Source of the DNA: Rhizobacter sp. AJA081-3
GTDB lineage: Bacteria; Pseudomonadota; Gammaproteobacteria; Burkholderiales; Burkholderiaceae_C
Direction: 5' to 3'
Length of the DNA: 64,000 bases
NCBI RefSeq assembly: GCF_017795745.1
Contig: NZ_CP059067.1
Location: 434,001 to 498,000 of the forward strand
Under the pieces are notes generated by a model. That model saw only the letters and a list, made by a program, of their open reading frames with translations. It did not search any database and was not told where the DNA came from. The translations under genes and the position numbers were made by a program. Below are positions 20,806-28,091 of this stretch, in pieces; positions within the stretch are counted from its first letter, which is position 1, and every line of letters begins with the position of its first letter.

Positions 20806-20831
20806 CCGAGGTCCGCGCGGCCACTCGCCTC

Positions 20832-20846
20832 GGCAACGCGGTTGCC
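20832..20846. repeat. Short inverted repeat before ggt
   Basis: GGCAAC and GTTGCC form a perfect 6-bp inverted repeat with a 3-base spacer in the 94-base gap between the deacetylase-like gene and ggt. There is no T run, so it is a poor terminator. It may be a protein site or chance. Confidence 0.2.
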
Positions 20847-20899
20847 AGGGTCGGCCTTCTCGCCGCATGATGGGCTCCCCATAACAAGAGGAGACACCC

Positions 20900-22867
20900 A
20901 TGACCGCAACGAACCGCCCGGCGCCTTGGCGCCTGGGCCTGCTCGCCGCCAGCCTGGCCGCCGCGATCGCGGTGCCGGCGTTCGCGCACGACAAGCCGCA
21001 CAGCATCGGCACGCCGCCGGGCATCACGCTGCCGCCGACCACCGAGACGGTGCCCCCGGCACCGGCCTGGGACGGCCAGGCCTACAAGGGCGGGGTGGTG
21101 TCGGTGTCGCACCCGCTGGCCGCGCAGGCCGGTGCCGACGTGCTTGCACGCGGGGGCAATGCCATCGATGCGGCCGCGGCGATCCAGTTCATGCTCAACG
21201 TGGTGGAGCCGCAGTTCTCCGGCATCGGCGGGGGCGGCTTCATGATGGTCCACCTGGCGCGGCACCACCGCACGTTCGCCATCGACGCGCGCGAGAAGGC
21301 GCCGGCCGCGGCCACGCCGACGCAATTCGTGCTGACCGGCGTGGCGCCGGCCCAGCGCTTCACCATCGCCTCCACCAGCGGCCTGGCGGTGGGCGTGCCG
21401 GGCACGCTCGCGGCGCTGGACACCGCGCTCAAGCGCTGGGGAACGATCCGCCTGGCCGAGGCCATCGCGCCCGCCATCGACGTCGCCGAGAACGGCTTCG
21501 CGATCAACCGCTTCCTGGCCGCCAACATCGCCGGCGACGGCGGCCGCACCGGCTTCCAGGGCGAGACGGCGGCGCTGTACCGGCCGGGCGGCGTTCCGCT
21601 GGCCACCGGCGCCGTGCTGAAGAACCCGGATCTGGCGAAAACCTTCCGGCTGATTGCCAAGCATGGCCCCGACGTCTTCTATCGCGGCGAGATCGGCCAG
21701 GCCATCGTGGCTGCGCAGCAGCGCAGCCGCACGCCGGTGGCGGCCGAAGGCGTGGGCCGCATGACGATGCAGGACCTGGCCGACTACCGCGTCGTGATCC
21801 GCGAGCCGGTGAGCGTGAACTACCGCGGCTGGACGGTCGCCGCGATGTCGCCGCCGTCCTCCGGGGGCCTGACCGTCGGGCAGATGCTCGAGATGGTCGA
21901 GCGCTTCCCGATCGGCGATGCGTCGCAGGGCTTCGGCTTCGGCAGCCCGACCACGCTGCACGTGATGACGGAGGCGATGCGACTGGCCTTCGCCGACCGC
22001 GCGGTGTGGATGGGCGACGAGGACTTCGTGCCTGTGCCCAAGGTCGGCCTGCTCGACCGCGACTATGTGGCCACGCGCTCGGCCATGATCAACACGACCG
22101 CGCGCATGGCCACGCCGGCCGCCGGCAACCCGCTGCCTTACGACACGACGGTGAAGGGTGATCGCAACACGCGCTTCACGGCCGAGAAGGAGGACACCGA
22201 GCACCGGCCTTCGCACACCACGCACTTCTCGGTGGTCGACAAGTGGGGCAACGTGGTCAGCTACACCACGACGATCGAGGCCACCTGGGGCACCGGCATC
22301 ACCGTGCCGGGCTACGGCTTCCTGCTCAACAACGAGCTGACCGACTTCAACTTCGACCCGGCCGCCAATGCCGCGACCGGCAACCCCGGCGCGAACGACG
22401 TTGCTCCGGCCAAGCGCCCGCGCAGCTCGATGGCGCCGGCCATCGTGTTCCGCGGCCGCGAGCCGGTGGCGGCCTATGGCTCGCCGGGCGGTGCGACGAT
22501 CATCAACTCGGTGTTCAACGTGACGCTGAACCTGATCGACCACGGCATGTCGATGCAGCAGGCGATCAACGCGCCGCGGCTGTCGGTGACCAGCGCCACC
22601 GGCACGATCTCCTGCGAGGGCACCGAGGCTTTCATGCAGCCCAAGTTCAGCATCGCCACGCAGGACGCGCTGCGCAGCCTCGGCCACCTGGGCCTGGGCG
22701 CGGCGGGTGGCAACGGCTGCATCAATCCGATCGGTTCGGTGCAGGGCGTGGTGATCGACCTGCGCAGCGGCCGGCAGTACGGCGGCGCCGACCCGCGCCG
22801 CGAAGGCACGGTGATCGGCCTGAAGCCGCGCAAGAGCCGCGACCGCGACGACGACGGCGACGACTGA
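20900..22867 (+). CDS. ggt: Gamma-glutamyltransferase
   Basis: Periplasmic gamma-glutamyltransferase, which transfers or hydrolyses the gamma-glutamyl group of glutathione and related peptides. The 655-residue proenzyme has a Sec signal (LGLLAASLAAAIAVPAFA, to about residue 30), then the large-subunit part with GGNAIDAAAAIQFMLNVVEP and GIGGGGFMMVH. The self-cleavage site is before Thr440 in SHTTHFSVVD, the catalytic residue of the small subunit. YGFLLNNELTDFN and the substrate-binding GSPGGATIINSV are intact. AAGAGGAG lies upstream of the ATG. The C-terminal tail is unusually Asp/Arg-rich. It stands alone and converges with the next small gene 18 bases away. Confidence 0.95.
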   Translation: MTATNRPAPWRLGLLAASLAAAIAVPAFAHDKPHSIGTPPGITLPPTTETVPPAPAWDGQAYKGGVVSVSHPLAAQAGADVLARGGNAIDAAAAIQFMLNVVEPQFSGIGGGGFMMVHLARHHRTFAIDAREKAPAAATPTQFVLTGVAPAQRFTIASTSGLAVGVPGTLAALDTALKRWGTIRLAEAIAPAIDVAENGFAINRFLAANIAGDGGRTGFQGETAALYRPGGVPLATGAVLKNPDLAKTFRLIAKHGPDVFYRGEIGQAIVAAQQRSRTPVAAEGVGRMTMQDLADYRVVIREPVSVNYRGWTVAAMSPPSSGGLTVGQMLEMVERFPIGDASQGFGFGSPTTLHVMTEAMRLAFADRAVWMGDEDFVPVPKVGLLDRDYVATRSAMINTTARMATPAAGNPLPYDTTVKGDRNTRFTAEKEDTEHRPSHTTHFSVVDKWGNVVSYTTTIEATWGTGITVPGYGFLLNNELTDFNFDPAANAATGNPGANDVAPAKRPRSSMAPAIVFRGREPVAAYGSPGGATIINSVFNVTLNLIDHGMSMQQAINAPRLSVTSATGTISCEGTEAFMQPKFSIATQDALRSLGHLGLGAAGGNGCINPIGSVQGVVIDLRSGRQYGGADPRREGTVIGLKPRKSRDRDDDGDD

Positions 22868-22885
22868 CGACGTGAAGCCCGGCGT

Positions 22886-23035
22886 TCAGTGAACGCCGAG
22901 TTTCATCATCAGCTTCAGGTACTCGAGCTGCGCGTTGAGCGATTGCAGCCGTTGCAGCAGCTCGTGCCAGCGCATCTCCTGCGCGTCGGAGCTGGAGGGT
23001 TGGCGCGGCGGGTGGGGGTCGGGTGCGGCGGGCAT
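22886..23035 (-). CDS. Possible 49-residue coiled-coil protein
   Basis: Short candidate gene. From ATG 23035 it encodes a Pro/Ser-rich start and then a strongly helical amphipathic segment (MRWHELLQRLQSLNAQLEYL) with Leu spaced for a coiled coil. The frame stays open to 23122, but the shorter form starts at a natural Met. No clear Shine-Dalgarno is seen, so the reality of the gene rests on the codon pattern and the regular heptads. Function unknown. Confidence 0.4.
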   Translation of the reverse strand: MPAAPDPHPPRQPSSSDAQEMRWHELLQRLQSLNAQLEYLKLMMKLGVH

Positions 23036-23125
23036 GGCGAGGTGGTCCCGAGTGCTGTTGACCGCATCCTCGCCGCCGCCGCGGGACGCGGCAATCCCGC
23101 GCTTCGGGTGGACTGGGGACACCCC

Positions 23126-23446
23126 CTACCAGGCGTTCTGGCAGGCGGTCAGGCGCTCGCGCTGCGGCAGCGAAAGCATCCGGTTCACCTCGGAGTTGTA
23201 GGTGTTGCGGTAGGCCTCGGTCTTGCGGATCGCCGGCAGGTCGAGCTTGCGCTGCTCGACCGCGCGCTGCAGGATCTCCTGCCCGGGCTTGACGCTCTTG
23301 GCATCGATCGGCAGGCAGACGAACACCATCGCCTCGATGCCGCCGACGATCTGCTCGGCCGAGCTCCCCGCGGCGAGGCACGGCACGGCCAGCGCGGCCA
23401 GCAGGGCCATCGCGACGCTGCGCGGCGTGGAGTAGGAAGGGGACAT
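23126..23446 (-). CDS. Small exported protein, unknown function
   Basis: A 106-residue protein with a clear Sec signal peptide (SVAMALLAALAVPCLAAGSS) starting at ATG 23446. The mature part is helical, with two Cys (MVFVCLPIDAK and LTACQNAW) that could form a disulfide linking the ends. Layout and size resemble Rap1a/Tai-like periplasmic helical proteins, but I cannot confirm that. A longer upstream frame runs into the neighbouring gene and has no signal peptide at its start. No operon partner is obvious; it lies 76 bases after the end of soxR on the same strand. Confidence 0.55.
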   Translation of the reverse strand: MSPSYSTPRSVAMALLAALAVPCLAAGSSAEQIVGGIEAMVFVCLPIDAKSVKPGQEILQRAVEQRKLDLPAIRKTEAYRNTYNSEVNRMLSLPQRERLTACQNAW

Positions 23447-23522
23447 CGTGGCGCCCGGCGGGAGTGCAAGCCGGCGATTCTGCCCCCGGCCGGGCCGGGG
23501 CGCATCCCGCGTCCGCGGTGCC

Positions 23523-23909
23523 TCAGCTCGCAGCGCGGCGCCGGGACGGCAGCAGGCGCTCCTGCTCGGGCAGTTCGGCGTCGCCGTCCATCTCGAGCGC
23601 CATCTGCGTGCAAACGGCACGGCACAGCGTGACGGCGCGCTGGTTGGCTATGCGGTAGTAGATCTGCGTGCCGTCGCGCCGGCGGCCGAGGATCTGCGCG
23701 CGGTACAGCGTGCCCAGGTGCTGCGAGAGGTTGGGCTGGGTGGTGTCGATCTGCGCGAGCAGGTCCGACACATTGCGCTCTCCGTGGCATAGCGCCGACA
23801 GCAGTTTCAGCCGGATCGGCGTCGACAGCAGCGAGAACAGCTCCGCGGCCGACTCGAACACTTCGTCGGCTTCGGCGCTCGGAGTGGAGGGCTCGGGGGG
23901 GGTGGACAT
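23523..23909 (-). CDS. soxR: ArsR-family transcriptional repressor, SoxR type
   Basis: Winged-helix ArsR-family regulator of 128 residues. The recognition helix is TTQPNLSQHLGTLYRAQILG (residues 56-75) and the wing is GRRRDGTQIYYRI. It carries Cys41, Cys96 and Cys100. Sulfur-responsive relatives (SoxR, BigR, SqrR, YgaV) use a Cys near 41-42 and one near 100-108 as a persulfide/tetrasulfide switch, so Cys41 with Cys100 is the likely sensing pair. It is the last gene of the soxH-soxW-cytochrome group, so it is probably autoregulated, and it is the obvious candidate repressor for the whole sulfur locus. The start is ATG 23909; a TTG at 23915 is less likely. Do not confuse it with the MerR-type redox SoxR of E. 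coli. Confidence 0.85.
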   Translation of the reverse strand: MSTPPEPSTPSAEADEVFESAAELFSLLSTPIRLKLLSALCHGERNVSDLLAQIDTTQPNLSQHLGTLYRAQILGRRRDGTQIYYRIANQRAVTLCRAVCTQMALEMDGDAELPEQERLLPSRRRAAS

Positions 23910-23932
23910 GGGCAAAGTCTAGCGCGCCGCCT

Positions 23933-24268
23933 TCAGCGAGGCCGCGACTCGAAATGGTAATGGTCGCGGTCGAGCACGGCGGCCATCGCCGTCACCTCTT
24001 CCGGAAACAGGCTCAGGCTCAGTTCGGTATTGCAGTACTCGACCATGCCGCGCAGTGCGCCGGCATTGTTGATGCGGCCCTTGGGGCGGTAGATCGCACT
24101 GCCGTCGCCGCCCATCTTGCGCGCATGGCAGGCACTGCACTTGTGTTCCTGGATCAGCTTCTCGCCCAGCGGCAGGTCGGCGTCGCGAAAGATCGGTGTG
24201 CCTTGCGCCAAGGCGACCGAGGGCGCGGCAAGCCACAGGGCCAGCAGTGCGGACGTCAGTGTCTTCAT
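23933..24268 (-). CDS. Periplasmic monoheme c-type cytochrome
   Basis: A 111-residue c-type cytochrome with signal peptide (MKTLTSALLALWLAAPSVAL) and one heme site, CSACH, near residue 44. Ribosome site GGAG precedes ATG 24268. The fold is class I-like, and a later Met (GMVEYCNTE region or AAVLD region) may supply the axial ligand. It is located between soxW-like and soxR genes, so it probably carries electrons from sulfide or thiosulfate oxidation, or serves the SoxW/SoxH branch. It is distinct from SoxX, SoxA, SoxD and FccA. The gap to soxR is 23 bases. Confidence 0.85.
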   Translation of the reverse strand: MKTLTSALLALWLAAPSVALAQGTPIFRDADLPLGEKLIQEHKCSACHARKMGGDGSAIYRPKGRINNAGALRGMVEYCNTELSLSLFPEEVTAMAAVLDRDHYHFESRPR

Positions 24269-24288
24269 GTCGGCTCCTTCGTGCACCT

Positions 24289-24768
24289 TCAGGCGAACTT
24301 GAGCAGTTCCATCACGTCTTCCTCGAACATCTCGCCGGGGATGGCCTGCTTGAGGCGGCCGCCGCGAGCGATCAGCATCGTCAGCGGGATGATGCGGCGC
24401 GTGCTCAGCGCGGCGGCCATCGCGTCCTGGTCCAGGCTGACCGGGAACGAATAGCCGTTGGCCGCCAGGTAGCGGCGCACCGCGGCGGCCTCGCGGTCGC
24501 GCGAGACCGTCAACACCTGCGGCCCGCCGTCGCCGGCGGCACGGTACAGCTTGTCGACATGGGCGTTGTGGCGCTTGCAGAACGGGCAGGTGACCGACCA
24601 GAACACCACCACCTGCGCGCGATCGGCTGCGGGTGCCCAGCGTGCGCCGTCCAGCAGCGTCACCTCGGGCCAGCGCACGGGCTCGCCCGGTGCCGCCGGC
24701 GCGGCCTGCAGCGGTGCAGCGGCCACGGCAGCCAGGCTGCCCAGCAGGTGTCGGCGGGTGAGGGTCAT
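24289..24768 (-). CDS. soxW: Periplasmic thioredoxin-like protein, SoxW-like
   Basis: Thioredoxin/TlpA-fold protein of 159 residues with a Tat-like or Sec signal (RRHLLGSLAAVAAAPLQA) and the active-site motif CPFC in VFWSVTCPFCKRH. In sox clusters SoxW keeps SoxYZ, which carries the sulfur on a Cys, in the reduced active form. SoxW normally gets electrons from the membrane protein SoxV/CcdA, which is not encoded in this window. The start ATG overlaps the stop of the metallo-hydrolase gene as ATGA (24765-24768). The specific name SoxW is inferred from position and motif. Confidence 0.8.
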   Translation of the reverse strand: MTLTRRHLLGSLAAVAAAPLQAAPAAPGEPVRWPEVTLLDGARWAPAADRAQVVVFWSVTCPFCKRHNAHVDKLYRAAGDGGPQVLTVSRDREAAAVRRYLAANGYSFPVSLDQDAMAAALSTRRIIPLTMLIARGGRLKQAIPGEMFEEDVMELLKFA

Positions 24769-25736
24769 TTCGCCTCGTGCTCCATCAGCAGGTAGGTGTT
24801 GTACGCGTTGATGCGGTTGGCGGCGCGAAACAGCGGCAGCTTGTCGAATCGCGACCAGTCGACCTTCGCATAGGCCTCTTCGAAAGGCTCCATGTTACGC
24901 GCGGCCTCGCCCATCGTGCGGCGCAGGTGCACGAGGTAGTCGCGCGTCATCTCGAGGTCGGCGCGGGCCGTCGTCGAGGCCGGGCCGTGGCCGGGCACCA
25001 CCACGTCGATGTCGAAGGCCAGCAGCTCGTCGAGCGCGGTGATCCAGTGGCCGCTGTCCGCCTGGCCGACGAAGGGCACGCGACCGCGGAACACCAGGTC
25101 GCCGGCGAACAGCGCGCGTAGCTTCGGCACGTAGACCACCAGGTCCTCGGGCGTGTGCGAGGGGCCGACCGGCTGCAGCCGGAACTCCATGCCGCCGATG
25201 GTCAAGGTGGTCGGGCCGTCGATCCAGCGGTCGGCCGGGATCAGCCGGGTGGTCTCGTCGATCCACGGGAACAGTTCCTCGCGGCTCGCCTTCAAGCGCT
25301 GCACGGCGGTGTCGGAGTTGAGGTAGCTGCCGGCCGCACGCTGCGCGATCACCGCGGCGCCCGCTGCCTTGAAGGCCTGCAGGCCGTAGATGTGGTCGGC
25401 GTGGTAGTGGGTGACGATCACGTGGCGCACCGGCAGCGGGGTGATGCGGCGGATCTGCGCCAGCAGCTCCTCGGCGAGCGCGGGCGAGCCCAGCGCATCG
25501 ATCACCACCACGCTGTCGCCGGTGACCACGAAGCCGGCGTTGGAGATGTAGTTTCGGTTGGCCGACGAGCCCAGGGCCGAACTGCCCTGCACCATCCACG
25601 CGCTTGGCGCCACCGGCACGGGCACCGGCGTGTCCTGCGCGCGGGCCGGCGCGGCGAGCAGCAGCACGACGGACATCAAGCAGGCAGCCAGGGTTTTCAC
25701 GATCGCGGACGACGGCAAGCAACAGTACATTCGCAT
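24765..25736 (-). CDS. soxH: Metallo-beta-lactamase-fold hydrolase, SoxH-like
   Basis: Periplasmic metallo-beta-lactamase-fold hydrolase, about 323 residues. The signal peptide includes LMSVVLLLAAPARAQ; the metal site is VTHYHADHIYG, with further ligands in GPSHTPEDLVVY and VVVPGHGP. SoxH of Paracoccus has the same fold and position, but its reaction is not settled; the family also contains PQQ-related quinoprotein relay hydrolases. The start is uncertain: ATG 25736, ATG 25730 or GTG 25700 all keep the signal peptide, and none has a clear ribosome site. It is first in the leftward group ending with soxR, and divergent from fccA. Confidence 0.8.
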   Translation of the reverse strand: MRMYCCLPSSAIVKTLAACLMSVVLLLAAPARAQDTPVPVPVAPSAWMVQGSSALGSSANRNYISNAGFVVTGDSVVVIDALGSPALAEELLAQIRRITPLPVRHVIVTHYHADHIYGLQAFKAAGAAVIAQRAAGSYLNSDTAVQRLKASREELFPWIDETTRLIPADRWIDGPTTLTIGGMEFRLQPVGPSHTPEDLVVYVPKLRALFAGDLVFRGRVPFVGQADSGHWITALDELLAFDIDVVVPGHGPASTTARADLEMTRDYLVHLRRTMGEAARNMEPFEEAYAKVDWSRFDKLPLFRAANRINAYNTYLLMEHEAK

Positions 25737-25752
25737 TGAGTGATATTTGAAT
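25729..25752. promoter_or_regulatory. Imperfect inverted repeat between soxH-like gene and fccA
   Basis: ATTCGCAT and ATTTGAAT face each other across eight bases (matching ATTC..AT/AT..GAAT) in an A+T-rich patch of an otherwise G+C-rich divergent gap. It overlaps the first codons or leader of the soxH-like gene and lies about 100 bases before fccA. A repressor operator is plausible, since SoxR is encoded in this group. The half-site differs from the repeat in front of soxC. Confidence 0.35.
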
Positions 25753-25850
25753 CCCGCAGAAGCGTCTTTGGCAAGTGCATAAACCCGCAGGGTGCAGCGG
25801 GCCGAGCTTGGACCACAATTCGCGCCACCCACCCGCCGAGGAGACTCCCG

Positions 25851-26162
25851 ATGCCTGTCCGACTGACCCTGGCCGCTGCCTTGCTGGCGCTGGCCGCTCC
25901 CTGGGCACAGGCCCAGGATGCCCACCTGGCGCGCAACCTGGCCGCCACCTGCGCCAACTGCCACGGCACCAACGGCAACGTGCGCGGCAAGGACGTCAAG
26001 CCGCTGGCTGGCGTGGCCGCCGAGAAGATCCTCGCGCAGATCGCCGACTTCAAGAGCGGCGCGCAGCCCGCGACGATCATGCATCAGATCAGCAAGGGCT
26101 ACACCGACGAGCAGCTCAAGTTGATCGCCGCGTATTTCGCCGCACAGAAACCCGCCCCCTGA
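25851..26162 (+). CDS. fccA: Flavocytochrome c cytochrome subunit, monoheme
   Basis: Cytochrome subunit of flavocytochrome c sulfide dehydrogenase. 103 residues with signal MPVRLTLAAALLALAAPWAQ and a single heme motif CANCH near residue 37. Met residues in ATIMHQISKGYT may be the axial ligand. It accepts electrons from the FccB flavoprotein in the periplasm. The Allochromatium FccA has two hemes and about 170 residues; this shorter one-heme form resembles SoxE-type partners. GAGGAG stands about seven bases before the ATG. The fccB start lies 11 bases downstream. Confidence 0.88.
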   Translation: MPVRLTLAAALLALAAPWAQAQDAHLARNLAATCANCHGTNGNVRGKDVKPLAGVAAEKILAQIADFKSGAQPATIMHQISKGYTDEQLKLIAAYFAAQKPAP

Positions 26163-26173
26163 GGAGCCGCGCC

Positions 26174-27454
26174 ATGAATGCAACGATGTTCTCGCGCCGG
26201 CGTCTGCTCGGCACCGGCGCCGCTCTGGGCGCACTCTCGCTGGCCGGCTGCGCCACCACCGGCGGCCCGTCGATCGGCCGTGTCGTGGTGGTCGGCGGCG
26301 GCTTCGGCGGCAGCACCGCCGCACGCTACCTGCGCCTGTGGGGTGGCAACGTCGACGTGACGCTGGTGGAGCGCAATGCCAGCTTCGTATCGTGCCCGAT
26401 CTCCAACCTGGTGGTCGGCGGCTACAAGCAGATCGGCGAGATCACCCGCGGCTACGACGGCCTGAAGGCCGCCGGCGTGAAGGTGGTGCAGGGCGAAGTG
26501 GTCGCGATCGACGCCGCCGGCAAGTCCGTGCGTCTGGCCGACGGCAGCACGCTGCCCTACGACAGGCTGATCGTTTCGCCCGGTGTCGACTTCATGACCG
26601 AGTCCGTGGGCGGGCTGGCCACGACGGCGGCGCAATCGAAGATCCTGCACGGCTGGAAGGCCGGGCCGCAGACGGTGGCGCTGCGCCAGCAGCTCGAATC
26701 GATGCGCGACGGCGGCGTGTTCGCGATCTCCATTCCGAAGGTGCCCTACCGCTGCCCGCCCGGGCCCTACGAGCGCGCCTGCCTGGTCGCTTCGTACCTG
26801 AAGCAGGCCAAGCCGAAGTCGAAGGTGCTGGTGCTCGACGCCAACCCCGAAGTGCAGTCGAAGAAGGCATTGTTCGAGAAGGCCTTCAAGGAGCGTTACG
26901 ACGGCATCCTCGAATACCGGCCGAATGCCGAGCTGAAGGAAGTCGATGCCAACAGCGGCACGGCCCGCCTCGAGTTCGAGGACGTGAAGGCCGACGTGCT
27001 CAACGTGATCCCGCCGCAACGCGCTGGTGACATCGCCAAGGCGGCCGGCCTGGTCAACGTCAACAATCGCTGGGTCGGCGTGAACTGGCTGACCATGGAG
27101 TCCACCGCGGTGCCCGGCGTGCACGTGCTCGGAGACGCCACCTTCCCGGCGCCGACCATGCCCAAGTCGGGCCACATGGCCAACCAGCATGCCAAGGTGG
27201 CGGCGGCGGCGATCATCCAGCTGCTCAGGGGCGAGGCGGTCAACGCCACGCCGGTGGTGATGAACACCTGCTACAGCTTCGTGACCGGCCGCGACGTGAT
27301 CCACGTGGCCTCGGTGCACCAGTACAACGCCGAGCAGAAGACCTTCCTGCCGGTGCAGGGCTCGGGCGGCGTCTCGGCCGCCGCCAACCAGGTGGAAGGG
27401 CGCTACGCGCTCTCCTGGGCAGACAACATCTGGGCCGATGCCCTCGGTGCCTGA
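26174..27454 (+). CDS. fccB: Flavocytochrome c sulfide dehydrogenase, flavoprotein subunit
   Basis: FAD-containing subunit (426 residues) that oxidises sulfide to sulfane sulfur in the periplasm and passes electrons to FccA. The N terminus combines a Tat motif (SRRRLLGTGAALG) with a lipobox-like LAGC at about residue 25, so it may be a Tat-exported lipoprotein. FAD binding: GRVVVVGGGFGGSTAARYL near 35. The redox-active Cys residues are in FVSCPISNLVVGG and KVPYRCPPGPYERACL. The second FAD segment GVHVLGDATFPAPTMPKSGH is present, and the C-terminal FCSD domain follows. It converges with the diheme cytochrome gene after a 12-base gap. Confidence 0.95.
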   Translation: MNATMFSRRRLLGTGAALGALSLAGCATTGGPSIGRVVVVGGGFGGSTAARYLRLWGGNVDVTLVERNASFVSCPISNLVVGGYKQIGEITRGYDGLKAAGVKVVQGEVVAIDAAGKSVRLADGSTLPYDRLIVSPGVDFMTESVGGLATTAAQSKILHGWKAGPQTVALRQQLESMRDGGVFAISIPKVPYRCPPGPYERACLVASYLKQAKPKSKVLVLDANPEVQSKKALFEKAFKERYDGILEYRPNAELKEVDANSGTARLEFEDVKADVLNVIPPQRAGDIAKAAGLVNVNNRWVGVNWLTMESTAVPGVHVLGDATFPAPTMPKSGHMANQHAKVAAAAIIQLLRGEAVNATPVVMNTCYSFVTGRDVIHVASVHQYNAEQKTFLPVQGSGGVSAAANQVEGRYALSWADNIWADALGA

Positions 27455-27466
27455 TTCGCCGGCGGG

Positions 27467-28069
27467 CTACTGAAGCCCGCTGACGTAGGAAGACACCGCC
27501 TTCAGCTCCAGCTCGGTGAGCTTGGAGGCCACCGAGTGCATCACCGCGTTGTCGTTGGTGCGCTCGCGGCGGCTGAAGGCCTTGAGCTGGTTCTCGACGT
27601 ACTGCGCATGCTGTCCGCCCAGCCGCGGCATCTTCTCGGTGCCGTGGCCGGCCGCGCCGTGGCAGTCGGCACAAGGAGCCACGCCTGAGAACTGATTGCC
27701 ACGCTGGTAGATGAAGCGGCCCACCTGCGCGAGATCGGAGTCGGCCACCGCATGCTTGTGCGCGGGCTTCGACTCGAAGTACATGCCCAGCAGCCGGAAG
27801 TCGTCGGCCGACAGGTCGGTGACCATCGATTGCATCGTGTCGTTCTTGCGCTTGCCCGCCTTGTAGTCGGCCAGCTGCCGGGCCACGTAGCCCGCGTGCT
27901 GGCCAGCCAGGCGCGGGAACACCGGGCTGGAGCTCTCGCCTTCGATACCGTGGCAGATGAAGCACTTGCCTTCGACGATCTCGACGGCGCGTGACAGGTC
28001 GGCCGCGCGGGCAGCGGGCAGCGCGGCGGCCAGGGCCAGGGTGAGACAGACAACAGGAAGTCGGCGCAT
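27467..28069 (-). CDS. Diheme cytochrome c4-type protein
   Basis: Periplasmic diheme cytochrome of 200 residues, with signal RRLPVVCLTLALAAALPAA and two similar halves, each with a heme site: CFICH near residue 35 and CADCH near 132. Each half has the cytochrome c4/c553 pattern (RLAGQHAGYVARQLADYKAG and RLGGQHAQYVENQLKAF). It likely carries electrons from the Sox system to terminal oxidase. It is the last gene of the leftward sox operon, 22 bases after the transporter gene. Confidence 0.93.
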   Translation of the reverse strand: MRRLPVVCLTLALAAALPAARAADLSRAVEIVEGKCFICHGIEGESSSPVFPRLAGQHAGYVARQLADYKAGKRKNDTMQSMVTDLSADDFRLLGMYFESKPAHKHAVADSDLAQVGRFIYQRGNQFSGVAPCADCHGAAGHGTEKMPRLGGQHAQYVENQLKAFSRRERTNDNAVMHSVASKLTELELKAVSSYVSGLQ

Positions 28070-28091
28070 CGCAGGTTCTCGCGTCGGTGGT

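Noticed and set aside
25729-25752. A match to the BigR/SqrR-type operator.
   Set aside because: As I recall it that site has ATTC and GAAT eight bases apart; here they are 16 apart, so it was kept only as a generic inverted repeat.
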